Of a DNA stretch of 64,000 bases, positions 37,565-48,300 are shown in pieces; position 1 is the stretch's first letter, and each line of letters starts with the position of its first letter. The DNA is taken from positions 20,181,897 to 20,245,896 of the forward strand of contig OY986975.1 of the NCBI GenBank assembly GCA_963920575.1, in the 5' to 3' direction. The DNA comes from Narthecium ossifragum. Its lineage: Eukaryota > Streptophyta > Magnoliopsida > Dioscoreales > Nartheciaceae. The translations under genes were made by a program, and so were the position numbers. Below the pieces are notes generated by a model. That model was given only the letters and a program-made list of their open reading frames with translations. It was not told where the DNA came from and searched no databases.

Positions 37565-38340
37565 TATAATTTTTTTTAAAAAGAAAGAAAACCAAGATGC
37601 AAGCGATCAAGGGCTTTCATCACAAAATCTCCTTACAAATAATTGATTGAACTAGTACCACTGTTAAATGACCTAAACAATGAAAAAAAAATTCCAATTT
37701 TGAACCACACTGTCACTCAATTGTCATGAATTCTTTTATATCTTGCAACAAGCACATAAGAAAAACTCTTGAATTAAACACCAAAACTTTGGTATCATAG
37801 CATTTTTTAATAGTTAGTGGATTCAAACTTTTATAATTTAAAAAAGAAGGAAAACCAAGATGCAAGGGATCAAGGGCTTTTATCACAAAATCTCCTTACA
37901 AATAATTGATTGAACTAGTACCATTGTTAAATGACTTAAACAATGAAAAAAAAATCAAATTTTGAACCACACCGTTCAATTGTCAAAAATTCTTTTATAT
38001 CTTGCAACAAGCACATAAGAAAAACTCTTAGGGGGTGTTTGGTTGCTTGTATTAGCTGATGCATGCATTAGCTAATGCAGCATTTTGGTCTATACCAGTG
38101 TTTGGTTGGTCACTGCATTAGCTAATACAAAAGGTTGTTTGGTTGACCACTGCATTAACTGATGCATGCATCATTTAATGCAAAAAGGGCCTCCAATGCT
38201 GCATTAGTATTAGCAGATGCAATACAGTGCATTGAGCAATATACTGCATTAGCTAATACAAGCAACCAAACACCCCCTTAAATTAAACACCAATACTTTG
38301 GTATCATAGCCTTTTTAATAATCAGTGGATTCAAACTGAT
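37565..38340. repeat. ~265-bp tandem duplication, second copy split by a MITE
   Basis: Copy 1 is 37565-37830. Copy 2 is 37831-38030 plus 38281-38340. Shared text includes ACCAAGATGCAAG (37591 and 37854), ATCTTGCAACAAGCACATAA and CTTTGGTATCATAGC. Copy 1 reads AACTCTTGAATTAAACACC where copy 2 holds the MITE. Confidence 0.85.
38031..38277. mobile_element. Complete Tourist-like (PIF/Harbinger) MITE
   Basis: Terminal inverted repeats GGGGGTGTTTGGTTGCTTGT and its complement CAAGCAACCAAACACCCCC, flanked by TTA on both sides. It is 247 bp. The interior is made of GCATTAGCTAATGC-type palindromes. Relics of the same family occur at 5440, 17791 and 25425. Confidence 0.9.
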
Positions 38341-38764
38341 GGGCAGTGGAAGATAAAAAATAATTAGTAAATAAAAGATAATGTACGGTGAACTATGGGA
38401 ATTCAAAACGAGGAAATAAGAGTGAATATTTTGATAAGCCTTGATTGCATTTAAAACACCTTACAAACTTCTTTTTTCTTCTTTTGTTTTTCTTTAGATC
38501 ACAAATTTGAACTCTTTAGGCCATGTTTGGTAGTGGGATAAGGGGGATTGGTTGCCCCTATTCCGGGATAAAATCCAAACATGGCTTTATCCCGGGTCAG
38601 GATAAGTTTTATCCTGGGATTAGGAATCCCAGGATTAGAGGGTCTTTCATGTAAGAAGGGGGTTTTGTGGGGTGGTTTTTACGCAAAAACTCTCCAAACC
38701 CCACTTACCCCCACCTGCCTCTTTTCTTCTTTCTCTCTCTTATGGTTTCCTCTCTCTTTCATTG

Positions 38765-38999
38765 ATGTGTATAAATTAATAAAAATTAAATTAATAATAT
38801 AAATTAATAATAGAAAAGGTAGCTCATTGATGTGATAAATTAATAATATAAAATGTAGCTCATTGATGTGTATAAATTAATAATATAAATTAATATAAAT
38901 TAAATTAATAATAGAAAAGGTAGCTCATTGATGTGTATAAATTAATGATATAAATTAATATAAATTAAATTAATAATAGAAAAGGTAGCTCATTGATGT
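38765..38999. repeat. AT-rich tandem repeats containing TAGCTCATTGATGTG
   Basis: Units of roughly 55-65 bp with AATAATAGAAAAGGTAGCTC and ATTGATGTGTATAAATTAAT. The array resumes at 56059-56110 on the far side of the hAT element, so that insertion split it. Confidence 0.8.
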
Positions 39000-39174
39000 T
39001 AGGGGTGTCCATCTGGGCCGGGCCGGGTTGGAGGCAAAACCCGGTCCGACCCTTGTAAGCATCCGGACCGGGCCGGGCCAGTACCGGGCCCAAAAGGCCT
39101 TCCACTCCGCCCCAGTTATGGCCCTGCCCCGCTTGGAGACCGGGCTGGACCGGGCCGGGTTAGGCCCTGTGAGG

Positions 39175-40867
39175 TGACTCGCCTTGAAATATGTCGTTAG
39201 TATATCAATGGCGGACAAAATAATTAACCGGACTAATAGCTAACTACAACGTAGTTGATGGGAGTACGGGTCGAGTCCTCGGAGAATTGGATGGTCGAAT
39301 TAATGGATGCAATATAATCTCTACAATAATTGGAAACAATTTGATTGATTTTAAAGTTGTTTAAACTAAAGTATTCTAGAAGCACTTAACGCTAAGAGAT
39401 TTATCAAGGAAGAAATCCTAGGGAATTCTAATCCGAATTAGGTCTAAATATTTTCTCTATGAATCAAGATGAATAACATTTAAATGAGATAGTCGAAATT
39501 AAGGATCAACGAGCGTAGGATTAGTATCGCTCGTCGCTAATGAGACGTCGGGTTAGAATCATCTCATCGTATGAATTACAAGGTGAAAATCCATGATCGA
39601 AGCTTTAATCCGATCATAGCTCAACAAATGCCGAATTAGGGTCCTATTGTTGGCAAGGAATCAAGGCTTTGTATGACTAAGGTCTTGGATTGAGGTGGAT
39701 TTAATACCTCAATCCAATCCTCCATCTAAGTCAAAAATGGTAAGTAGGATAGCTTTGGCTTGAGGTGGTTCTAGCACCTCAACCTCCTATCCTAAGGTCA
39801 AGAGTTGGCCATGGTTCTAACATGACCTACTCTTTGAGGAATTTCATCAAATACCTAGCATGCATCTAATACTCGAGCAATTAAATGCAAATATAGATAC
39901 TCAAACCATTCAAGAGTAGACTTTATTGAAGAAATAAGGAATTAAATCCGAATTCATACAAAGATTCCATCTCACAAACGTTATTACATCAAAGATTACA
40001 AGAGAAATCTAAAAATAACACCTAAGACATCATAGAATTCCCAAGGATGAGGATTTTAGTTACTCATCTTGGTTGGACGATTCATAGGAAGAGAGGTTTC
40101 ATCCATCTTCTTCATTGATCTCCACCTTTTGAGCCCTAAATCCTTGGGAATTGGAGGAGAAAACTCAAGAATATAGAAAGGGGATGAAGGCTGTCAAGAG
40201 AGAAAACCAGAGAGAAAAGAAGACCCCCAAATTAGAGCCAAAACCCCTATTTATAGGCCCCAAGTCGTGGACCCTTGGATTAGATCTGAGCCGTCCATTT
40301 ATAACCGTCAGCGATCTTGGATCGATCCAAAGTAATATTGGATCGATCCAATATGAGCAAAAGATCATACCTTTCTGTGGAAAGGAAATATGGATCGATC
40401 CCAGTCAAATTTGGATCGATCCATTTTGTACCCAAGAATAAGTGCTCTTGGGAAAAGAAATATGGATCGATCCCATGACGGTTTGGATCGATCCATTTTG
40501 TACCCAAGAATAAGTATTCTTGGTAAAAGAAATATGGATCGATCCCGTGACGGTTTGGATCGATCCATTTTGTACCGATCTCTCTAGGAAGAGATATTTG
40601 GATCGATCCATTAAGAATCCGGATCGATCCAACTTTGAATAAAAACTATGGCCTTCTGGAAAAGGATCGGGATCGATCCAAAATGACCTTGGATCGATCC
40701 AAATTGTCTGGATCTGTTTTACTGATGTCTTTTGGTTTGAAATCCATGCAACTCTCTTCGACAGCTCTTGTACCTGAAACCATATGAAAAGATATTAAAA
40801 ATGCATTGCTTGAGAGCTAACAAAGCCCAGTTGAATGGGTGAATTATGTATATTTTGTGACTTATCA
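39175..40867 (-). repeat. 3' LTR of the Athila element
   Basis: 1693 bp, TGACTCG...CTTATCA on the plus strand. A TATA box (TATAAATA on the minus strand) lies at 40248-40255, and the GGATCGATCC array upstream of it in minus sense. It abuts the polypurine tract at 40868. Confidence 0.95.
40319..40702. repeat. GGATCGATCC palindrome array in the left LTR U3
   Basis: Twelve GGATCGATCC palindromes in pairs 20-23 bp apart, with a unit of about 73 bp repeated roughly three times (40385-40580). Each unit also carries the hairpin CCAAGAATAAGTATTCTTGG. All lie within about 450 bp upstream of the TATA box in minus sense. Confidence 0.9.
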
Positions 40868-40880
40868 CACTCCCCAACTT
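40868..40880 (-). other. Polypurine tract (second-strand priming site)
   Basis: On the minus strand AAGTTGGGGAGTG immediately precedes the 3' LTR. The same position of the older element (35269-35281) reads AAGTTGGGGGGTG. Confidence 0.75.
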
Positions 40881-40920
40881 GAACTTTGCTAGTCCTCGAG
40901 CAAAGCAAAAAGACAAATAA

Positions 40921-41053
40921 AATCTAACTAGCCACTTTCGTAGGACTCACGATTGCACTTAGCATGTGCAACAAGCCGTTAAACTCCTAGGTTTACCTTA
41001 GAGGACGAGTGTTGTCTCGTGAGGGTTTACAGTGATGATACCCACAAACATCT
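40921..41053 (-). ncRNA. Conserved, probably structured RNA segment of the Athila transcript
   Basis: Aligns over its whole length to 35335-35470 of the older element. Long stretches are invariant (CTAGCCACTTTCGTAGG, TGATACCCACAAACATCT, GATTGCACTTAGCATGTGCA). In the variable middle, two short stems keep pairing by paired changes (CGAG/CTCG here, GGAG/CTCC there; CTAGG/CCTTAG here, with one bulged base, CTGGG/CCCAG there), and a hairpin TTGCAC/GTGCAA is fixed. It lies in the 3' noncoding region of the transcript. Structured RNA is inferred from two sequences only. Confidence 0.45.
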
Positions 41054-41395
41054 CATTCACAATTGAAATGTCAAGATACAAGACATCAATTCATATGTGA
41101 TCTAGATTTACTCATATGTCAAATAATAGAATCATGTGCATAATGATATTCTCCAAATCACACAAATATAAGAAATATGCTAATCAAGCTATGGTTATTA
41201 CCCTTCAAAGACTTTAAAGCACTTAGTACTCTTATAGTATAGTCAAGAAATCCAAGTGTAAGATGTTACCGCACACGTATTTGGGGTTTTCAAAATCAAC
41301 CAAGTAAGGCCCAATCTGATTCAGTCATCTCAAGTATTCCACATGTTTGCTGAAATATAACATGGTTGCTCTTTATACTTTTCTCAATTAGTGTG

Positions 41396-41770
41396 CGACC
41401 GTGCAATGTCATAATCCCTTAAGCTTTCTTCTAGGTCCTTGTAACGAGCTTTGGGTCAATGGCTCCCAAACCAGTTGGCTTTAGGGCATTAGGTGATAAA
41501 GCACCCCTCAGACTTAATTGCTCAAACCCAAAAGGCTACGAATTATAACTAGTCATCACACATATTCTCTTTCTTTTTCTTTTATTTTTTTTTTCAATTA
41601 GTATGCGACCGTGCAATGTCATAATCCCTTAAGCTTTCTTCTAGGTCATTGTAACGAGCTTTGGGTCAATGACTCCCAAACCAGTTGGCTTTAGGGCATT
41701 AGGTGATAAAGCACCCCTCAGACTTAATTGCTCGAACCTAGAAGGTTACGAATTATAACTAGTCACCACT
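41396..41770. repeat. Duplicated conserved noncoding block
   Basis: Two ~170-bp copies (41396-41565 and 41600-41770), each with TTAAGCTTTCTTCTAGGTC, GGCTTTAGGGCATTAGGTGA and TACGAATTATAACTAGTCA. One copy of a related block exists in the older Athila element at about 35810-35965. No ORF. Confidence 0.75.
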
Positions 41771-42941
41771 CATATATATATTTTTTTTCATTCCTAAGCT
41801 GTTTGACGCGAACAATACACGTTGTTACGCACATTGCCCGGTTACTAAGCTTTCGAATTTCCCTACACGAGCATTGCCACTTTTGATTAAGCAAAACATG
41901 TTTCCTACCTTCGCCTTCTTAATCCTTCAAGGTACCAAACTCAAATTGACTAATCAACCCCTCATAAGTGTGCGAATATACAATGATGATGAATTACTCA
42001 ACCAACTTTGACATGTATCAAGCGGGTTAAAGTAGATGAACAATAGTATCCAAATCATGATTAGCAAATCCTTATAACTATGTGAAGTTTCAAATATATC
42101 ATACCACAATCATCCATAAAGGGTAATTGAGTTGAATGTTTCACATAATCATTAATGCAAGTATCTCTCATTTCAAGTGTAAAATAAAAATAAAATAATC
42201 AAAAATGGTTATCATGCATGTAATGCATACCCCCCAACTTAAACGGGATTGTCCTCAAGCACGATTGAAGGGTAAAGGAAAGAGATAACCTGGATTGTTG
42301 TTTGAGAACCGTATAAGACGTTCAACCTTGCAAAGCAAATTGCACATATGTGAAGCATAGGATTAATGAACAAAACTAGAGAAATGAAGTGAATAAAAAT
42401 TGAGGGTTGAGTTGAAAATAGGATAAGATTGTAGAGTATCGTTGGCTTGGTTCAATATCCTAAAAACATGAAAGAAACAGAATTGACATGAATAATAATA
42501 AAAATTTGGGCAGCACCTCCTTTGTATTTTAGATGAGTTCACTGCTCACATTTAACATATCCACCACAAATATAAAGAGGTACCCACAACTTCAAAAAAA
42601 ATTCCCACATTCAATCATATACACATATTAATCCTCTTCACATGCTTATAATCATCCAACTTCTCAAAATACCAAAGATAACAACCACCTTAAGCTAGAA
42701 ACCAACTTCACAAAAATATGTATCATAAAAGACTCAAATACAACCATGACATCATTCACGATGATCCTTAGTCATTCATTCATCCACCATACAACCATCA
42801 TATACAACAAAATATACCTCATATACCCCCATGACACTATGAACCAAAAATGTGGCATCATGACTAAGCATTAGTGTTTACCAAAATGTACTATCCAGAC
42901 ATATTGTTAGCTACACATCAAATTTGTACAATCCCAAACTC
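41771..42941. other. Athila 3' noncoding region
   Basis: AT-rich and without ORFs. It includes ACATTGCCCGGTTACTAAGC at about 41832, shared with the older element, and a second CCCCAACTTAAACGGGATTG stretch at about 42231 resembling an internal purine tract on the minus strand. Confidence 0.6.
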
Positions 42942-44287
42942 TCAACTCTCATCACTCGGTAAAACAGGCTGCACAGCTGCTGGAGAGGAGATCTCATCTA
43001 CTGGTGGGTTCTCTGGAAACGAGCTGAAGTCCTCCGTCTGCGTGGAGGTCGAAACTGTAGCTGGTCCTGCTGGACACAGCTTTGCCACATAGGCAAGTAT
43101 CATTCGCAGCTCATGTTTTGTCTCCTGCTGAAAATAGTGCAAATCCGTCTTGATAGTACTTAAAGAATGATCAACCTCCTCTAATCTTGCATTCATTGTG
43201 AGGCGAAGATCCTCTAACTCAGAGGTTGAATCATCCTCTGAAAGTGGTGGATCCTGTAGAGCAGGCTGAAGAGAGGATGGAGGCTGAGGAACTGGAGGTG
43301 GAGGAGGAGCAGATGAGCTAGGTTGAGAATCGACTAGTGGAGCAGGCTGCCTCCTAGCTAGAATGGAGGCAATTTCCTGTTGAGCTTTGGCCATTTTAGA
43401 AATGACCTTGCTCCAGGTAATTTGGCCAAAGAAGGAAGAGGATGGGGCCTCCATACTAGGTTCATCAGCAGGAAACCAAGATTGACGCGCAAGGAAAGCA
43501 GATATGAGACAAGGATGTGGAAATGGCTTTGTCTTGTTCTTGTTATCAGCATTTTTATGAAAATACTCCATGTCATTGAGAATTAGGGATGGAAACGGAA
43601 TGGAGAAATTATGAAGGAGACACCACAAAACCCATAACCAATCACCTATGCGGCGTTGAGGATGGGCTGTCTGAAAAACATTCCGACGTAGAACATCATC
43701 GATGAACCACAATTGTTCATCTAGTTCACGTCGGAAAATCTCACCAGTGTAAGCTCGTACTGGGACGATTTCAGACGCAACCCATTTTCGAACGGTGGCA
43801 TCATAAGGGGTAGCAGGGGATGCGATAGGAATATCTAAAATTTTACTGATGGTTTTAGCTATGAAAACTACAGGATGACCCAAGATTTTTGATGTAAACC
43901 CTGGGCAATTTGTATTCTTAGATGACTCTGGTGGGATAATTTCCAAATTTTGATAGAAAAGCCGGATTAACCTAGGATAAATGATTCTACTTGGTGAGCA
44001 AAGCCCTAAAGCTCGGTGTTGCTCCAAAAAACGAATCGAAGCTACTGATTGTGCATGCTTGCGGAAGAATGGAATGTCAAATTGGAATTCAAATTCAAAG
44101 TCACGGTTTTTCCAAAGTTCAAGAACAACATCACCAGTGGTATCTGGCTCTGAAACTCGAATGCGCTTGCTTGGTGATTGAGGAGGTGGTGAAGAGGAGG
44201 CGGACGGTTTTGCCGATGAAGAAGCACCCGGAGCACCACGTTTCTTCTCCGGCGTCTTCTTGGTGCAAGCTGCTTCTTTGGCCTCAT
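42942..44287 (-). pseudogene. Athila extra 3' ORF (env-position protein), frameshifted at its start
   Basis: The long frame is open from a stop near 44425 down to 42942 but has no ATG in its N-terminal part. The nearest ATG (44285-44287, MRPKKQLAP) is in another frame, and the two appear separated by a one-base indel near 44262. The body has the 'putative plant transposon protein' look: FDIPFFRKHAQSVASIRFLE, then RKWVASEIVPVRAYTGEIFR and a Trp-rich WLWVLWCLLHNF segment. A Ser/Pro-rich region and a coiled-coil-like stretch (LEDLRLTMNARLEEVDHSLS) follow. Athila elements carry this ORF where retroviruses have env, but its function is not established. I see no convincing signal peptide or transmembrane pair. 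Confidence 0.75.
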
Positions 44288-44460
44288 GGAAGCTAGGATG
44301 ACGGGTGGATGTGTGGTGAAGAATCCTGGTAGCTAGGGACGTCGGTAATCGCCGGAGATGTGAGAGAGAAGAAGAGAGACGGGAGAACGTCGGAGGAAGA
44401 AATGGGCAAGACCTAACCTAACTGACGCACCAACGCCTTTAAGTGTGTTTTTAGTAGAGT

Positions 44461-44897
44461 TTGGATCGATCCAATTAGGACTTGGATCGATCCCAAACAC
44501 GTGTCATGATCGCAGATGGTGACTTGAGTGATGTGGCAAGGATTTGGATCGATCCCAATTAGACAAGGATCGATCCAAATGGTGACAGAACGGCCCTTTT
44601 TGGAGGTCATGTTTGATCGATCCAAACAAAGGTTTGTATCGATCCGAACACAAGGTTCCGGATAGATCCAAGATAATTTGGATCGATCCAAATTAAATGT
44701 GGATCGATCCAACCAGTGACAGAACGGCTCTTTTTGGAGGTCATATTGGATCGATAAAACCAAGGGTTTGTATCGATCCGAACACACAGTTCCGGATCGA
44801 TCCAGGACAATTTGGATCGATCCAAATTGTCTCACCAAGTATTGTGCTTACTGAAAGAAAAATGTGGATCGATCCTAATTAATGTGGATCGATCCAC
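44461..44897. repeat. GGATCGATCC array upstream of the 3' ORF
   Basis: About a dozen GGATCGATCC sites and one- or two-base variants (for example GTATCGATCC), again with longer repeated units (GTGACAGAACGGC twice, GGAGGTCATRTT twice). It occupies the gap between integrase and the extra ORF. Apart from the palindromes it is not a copy of the LTR. Confidence 0.85.
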
Positions 44898-45303
44898 CCT
44901 GGAGCGTGAATTTTAAAGCATCAGAAAAATTGTATAAAAATACAAGATTTCACTTCAAGATAAATTCTAACTTCTATTTCACCTCAATCTCAATCATTCA
45001 TGAAACATAGAGTAGCACAATCACCACTACAATCATGAATGCCATGACTCAAGATCAAACATACACAATTTTTCACTCAAACAACCATGAACACTCCCAA
45101 AATCAAAAATAAAAACTACACACTAATCAACAGAAATACAGATAACAGAAATACACTAAAAACAATCATGCATTGAACAAAACACTAAAAAGATCATACA
45201 TGCATACAGTCTCAAGAAGAAAAACACTCCAAATCAAGCATTTATACTAAAGAACTAAAAATCATTCATACATGCAATCTACAACCGAACTAATCCTCAA
45301 AAA
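44898..45303. other. Noncoding spacer between the palindrome array and integrase
   Basis: A-rich sequence with short AATCA and ACACTAAAAA runs. No ORF or recognisable signal. Confidence 0.5.
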
Positions 45304-48300
45304 TCAATTTTTACACTCTTGGGGTACTTCTAACATCATTGTAGCCTCTATGGGAAGATCCATAACGGCATTATCAATATTGGGCTTCAATCGTTGGCCA
45401 TTTACCATGAACCTATGCTCAGATTTTGGATGTTGAATTTCTATAGCTCCATGGGGAAAAATTTTAGTAATCACAAATGGTCCAGTCCATCTCGATTTCA
45501 GTTTGCCCGGAAAAAGCCGAAGTCGTGCATTAAAGAGCCAAACTTTTTGTCCAACCGTGAATGTTTTTCGCTTAATAAATTTATCATGCAACTCTTTGGT
45601 GTGAGCTTTATAAATCATGGAGTTTTCATATGCTTCATTCCTAAGTTCCTCTAATTCATTTATTTGAAGTTTCCTATGGCTTGATGTCTCATTTGGTTCA
45701 TAATTAAGTTGTTTAATAGCCCAATAGGCCCGATGTTGAATTTCCACCGGTAGATGGCATGGTTTGCCAAAGACCAATCGGAATGGTGACATCCCAATTG
45801 GTGTCTTATAGGCGGTTCTATACGCCCATAATGCATCATTGAGCTTTAACGCCCAATCTTTCCGGTCAATTCTAACAGTTTTCTCTAAAATACGCTTAAT
45901 TTGCCGATTTGAAACTTCCACTTGGCCACTTGTTTGAGGGTGATAAGGAGTGGCTACTTTGTGTGTAATACCGTATTTCTTAAGCAAGGCATTAAAATGA
46001 TGATTTGTAAAGTGAGATCCCCCATCACTTATGATCACTCTAGGGAATCCAAAACGTGTAAAAATATTAGCTTGAACAAATTTCAACACAACTTTGTGAT
46101 CATTAGTCTTAGTGGGTATTGCTTCAACCCATTTAGACACATAATCAACTCCTACTAAGATATAGGAATACCCATTTGAAGGAGGAAATGGTCCCATGAA
46201 GTCTATCCCCCAAACATCAAAAATTTCACATACTAGAATAGGATGTTGGGGCATTTCATCTTTTTTAGAAATTGTGCCAACTTGTTGGCATCTAAGACAA
46301 GATTAAGCAAAATTATGGGAATCTTTAAAAATCGTTGGCCAATAAAAACCACATTCAAAGATTTTTGCCGCGGTCTTTCTTCCCGAAAAGTGCCCTCCAC
46401 ACGGGTGGGAATGGCAAAATGTGAGAATAGATGCGATTTCCGATTCCGGAACGCATTTTCTTAGCATTTGATCGGGGCAACGTTTGAATAAGTAAGGATC
46501 ATGCCAAAAATAGGAGTTGATGTGAGAAAAGAACTTGGTTCGGTCACCCTTAGACCAAGAGGTTGGAATTTGGCTGGTGACTAAATAGTTGACAATATGA
46601 GCAAACCATGGATTGCATGCTTGACTAATTGCTAAAAGAAATTCATCGGGAAATGCATCATGAACTGGTGTCGAATCAAGAATAACATCGGATGGAAGCC
46701 GAGAGAGATGATCGGCAACAACATTAGACGATCCCTTCTTATCTCTTAATTCAAAATCAAATTCTTGAAGAAGTAAAACCCAACGAATTAGTCTAGGCTT
46801 TGAATCTTTTTTGGTAACTAAATATCTCAAGGCAGCATGATCGGTGAAAATGATGACTTTTGATCCAAGAAGATACGATCGGAATTTTTCAAGTGCAAAA
46901 ACTACTGCTAAAAGTTCTTTTTCAGTTGTGGTGTGATTAAGTTGGGCATCAATCAAAGTTTTACTTGCATAACAAATCACACGGGGAAGTTTGTCAACCC
47001 GTTGTCCCAACACGGCACCCAAAGCAAAATCGGATGCATCACACATTAATTCGAATGGAAGTGAATAGTCCGGTGGATGAACAATAGGAGCCGAGGAAAG
47101 AGCATCACGAAGAATGGTAAAGGCCTGAAGACATGAGTCATCAAAAATAAACGGTGCCTCCTTTGCAAGCAAGGTACATAAAGGCCGTGAGATTTTACTA
47201 AAATCTTTAATAAAACGTCGGTAAAACCCCGCATGGCCTAAAAAAGAACGAATTTGTCGAACCGACGAAGGAGGTGGAAGTTTTGAAATGATTTCAAGTT
47301 TAGCTTTATCGACTTCAATTCCTCTTTTAGAAATCACATGTCCCAAGACAATACCCTCTTGGACCATAAAGTGGCTTTTCTCCCAACTTAAAACTAAGTT
47401 GGTCTCTTCACATCTTTTTAAAACCTTTTTAAGATTTGTCAAGCAAGATTCAAATGTTTGTCCAAAAACGGAGAAGTCATCCATGAAAATTTCTAAAAAA
47501 TGTTCAATCATATCTCCAAAGATTGAAATCATACATCTTTGAAAGGTTGCCGGTGCGTTACACAAACCAAAAGGCATTCTTCGGTATGAAAAAGTGCCGA
47601 AAGGACATGTAAATGTAGTTTTCTCTTGATCTCTAGGATCAATGGCTATTTGATTATAGCCCGAATATCCATCAAGAAAACAATAGTAACTTTGCCCCGC
47701 CAATCTTTCTAAGATTTGATCAACAAATGGAAGTGGAAAATGATCTTTTCTAGTGAAAGAATTTAATTTTCTATAATCAATACATACTCGCCAACCTGTG
47801 GTTTGACGAGTAGTGATGCTTTCTCCTTTTTCATTTTTTATTACAGTGATGCCCGATTTCTTTGGCACCACTTGAGTAGGACTCACCCATTTTGAATCCG
47901 ATATGGGGTAAATAATACCCGCATCCAAGAGTTTAACCACTTCTTTTAAAACCACTTCTTTCATATTAGGGTTCAACCTTCTTTGAAATTCCCTTACTGT
48001 TTTAGATTCGTCCTCAAGATTAATGCGATGCATACATATGGTAGGATCAATGCCTCTAAGATCAGCGATTGACCACCCAATCGCTCTCTTATGCATGTTA
48101 AGTATTTTCAATAATTCCTCCTCTTGTGAACTTGACAAAGATGAAGAAATGATTACCGGTAAGGTTGAGTTGGACCCAAGGAAAGCATATTTGAGGTTCG
48201 AAGGAAGAGGCTTCAACTCAAGGTTTGGAGGTTGTACTAGTGAAGGAAGCGACGGAGAAGATGATGTACTAGGCAACGGTTCAAAATATGGTTTTCTTAT

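Noticed and set aside
40151..40632. Open frames with repeated MDRS or WIDP peptides in the LTRs
   Set aside because: They are translations of the GGATCGATCC palindrome repeats in every frame, not proteins.
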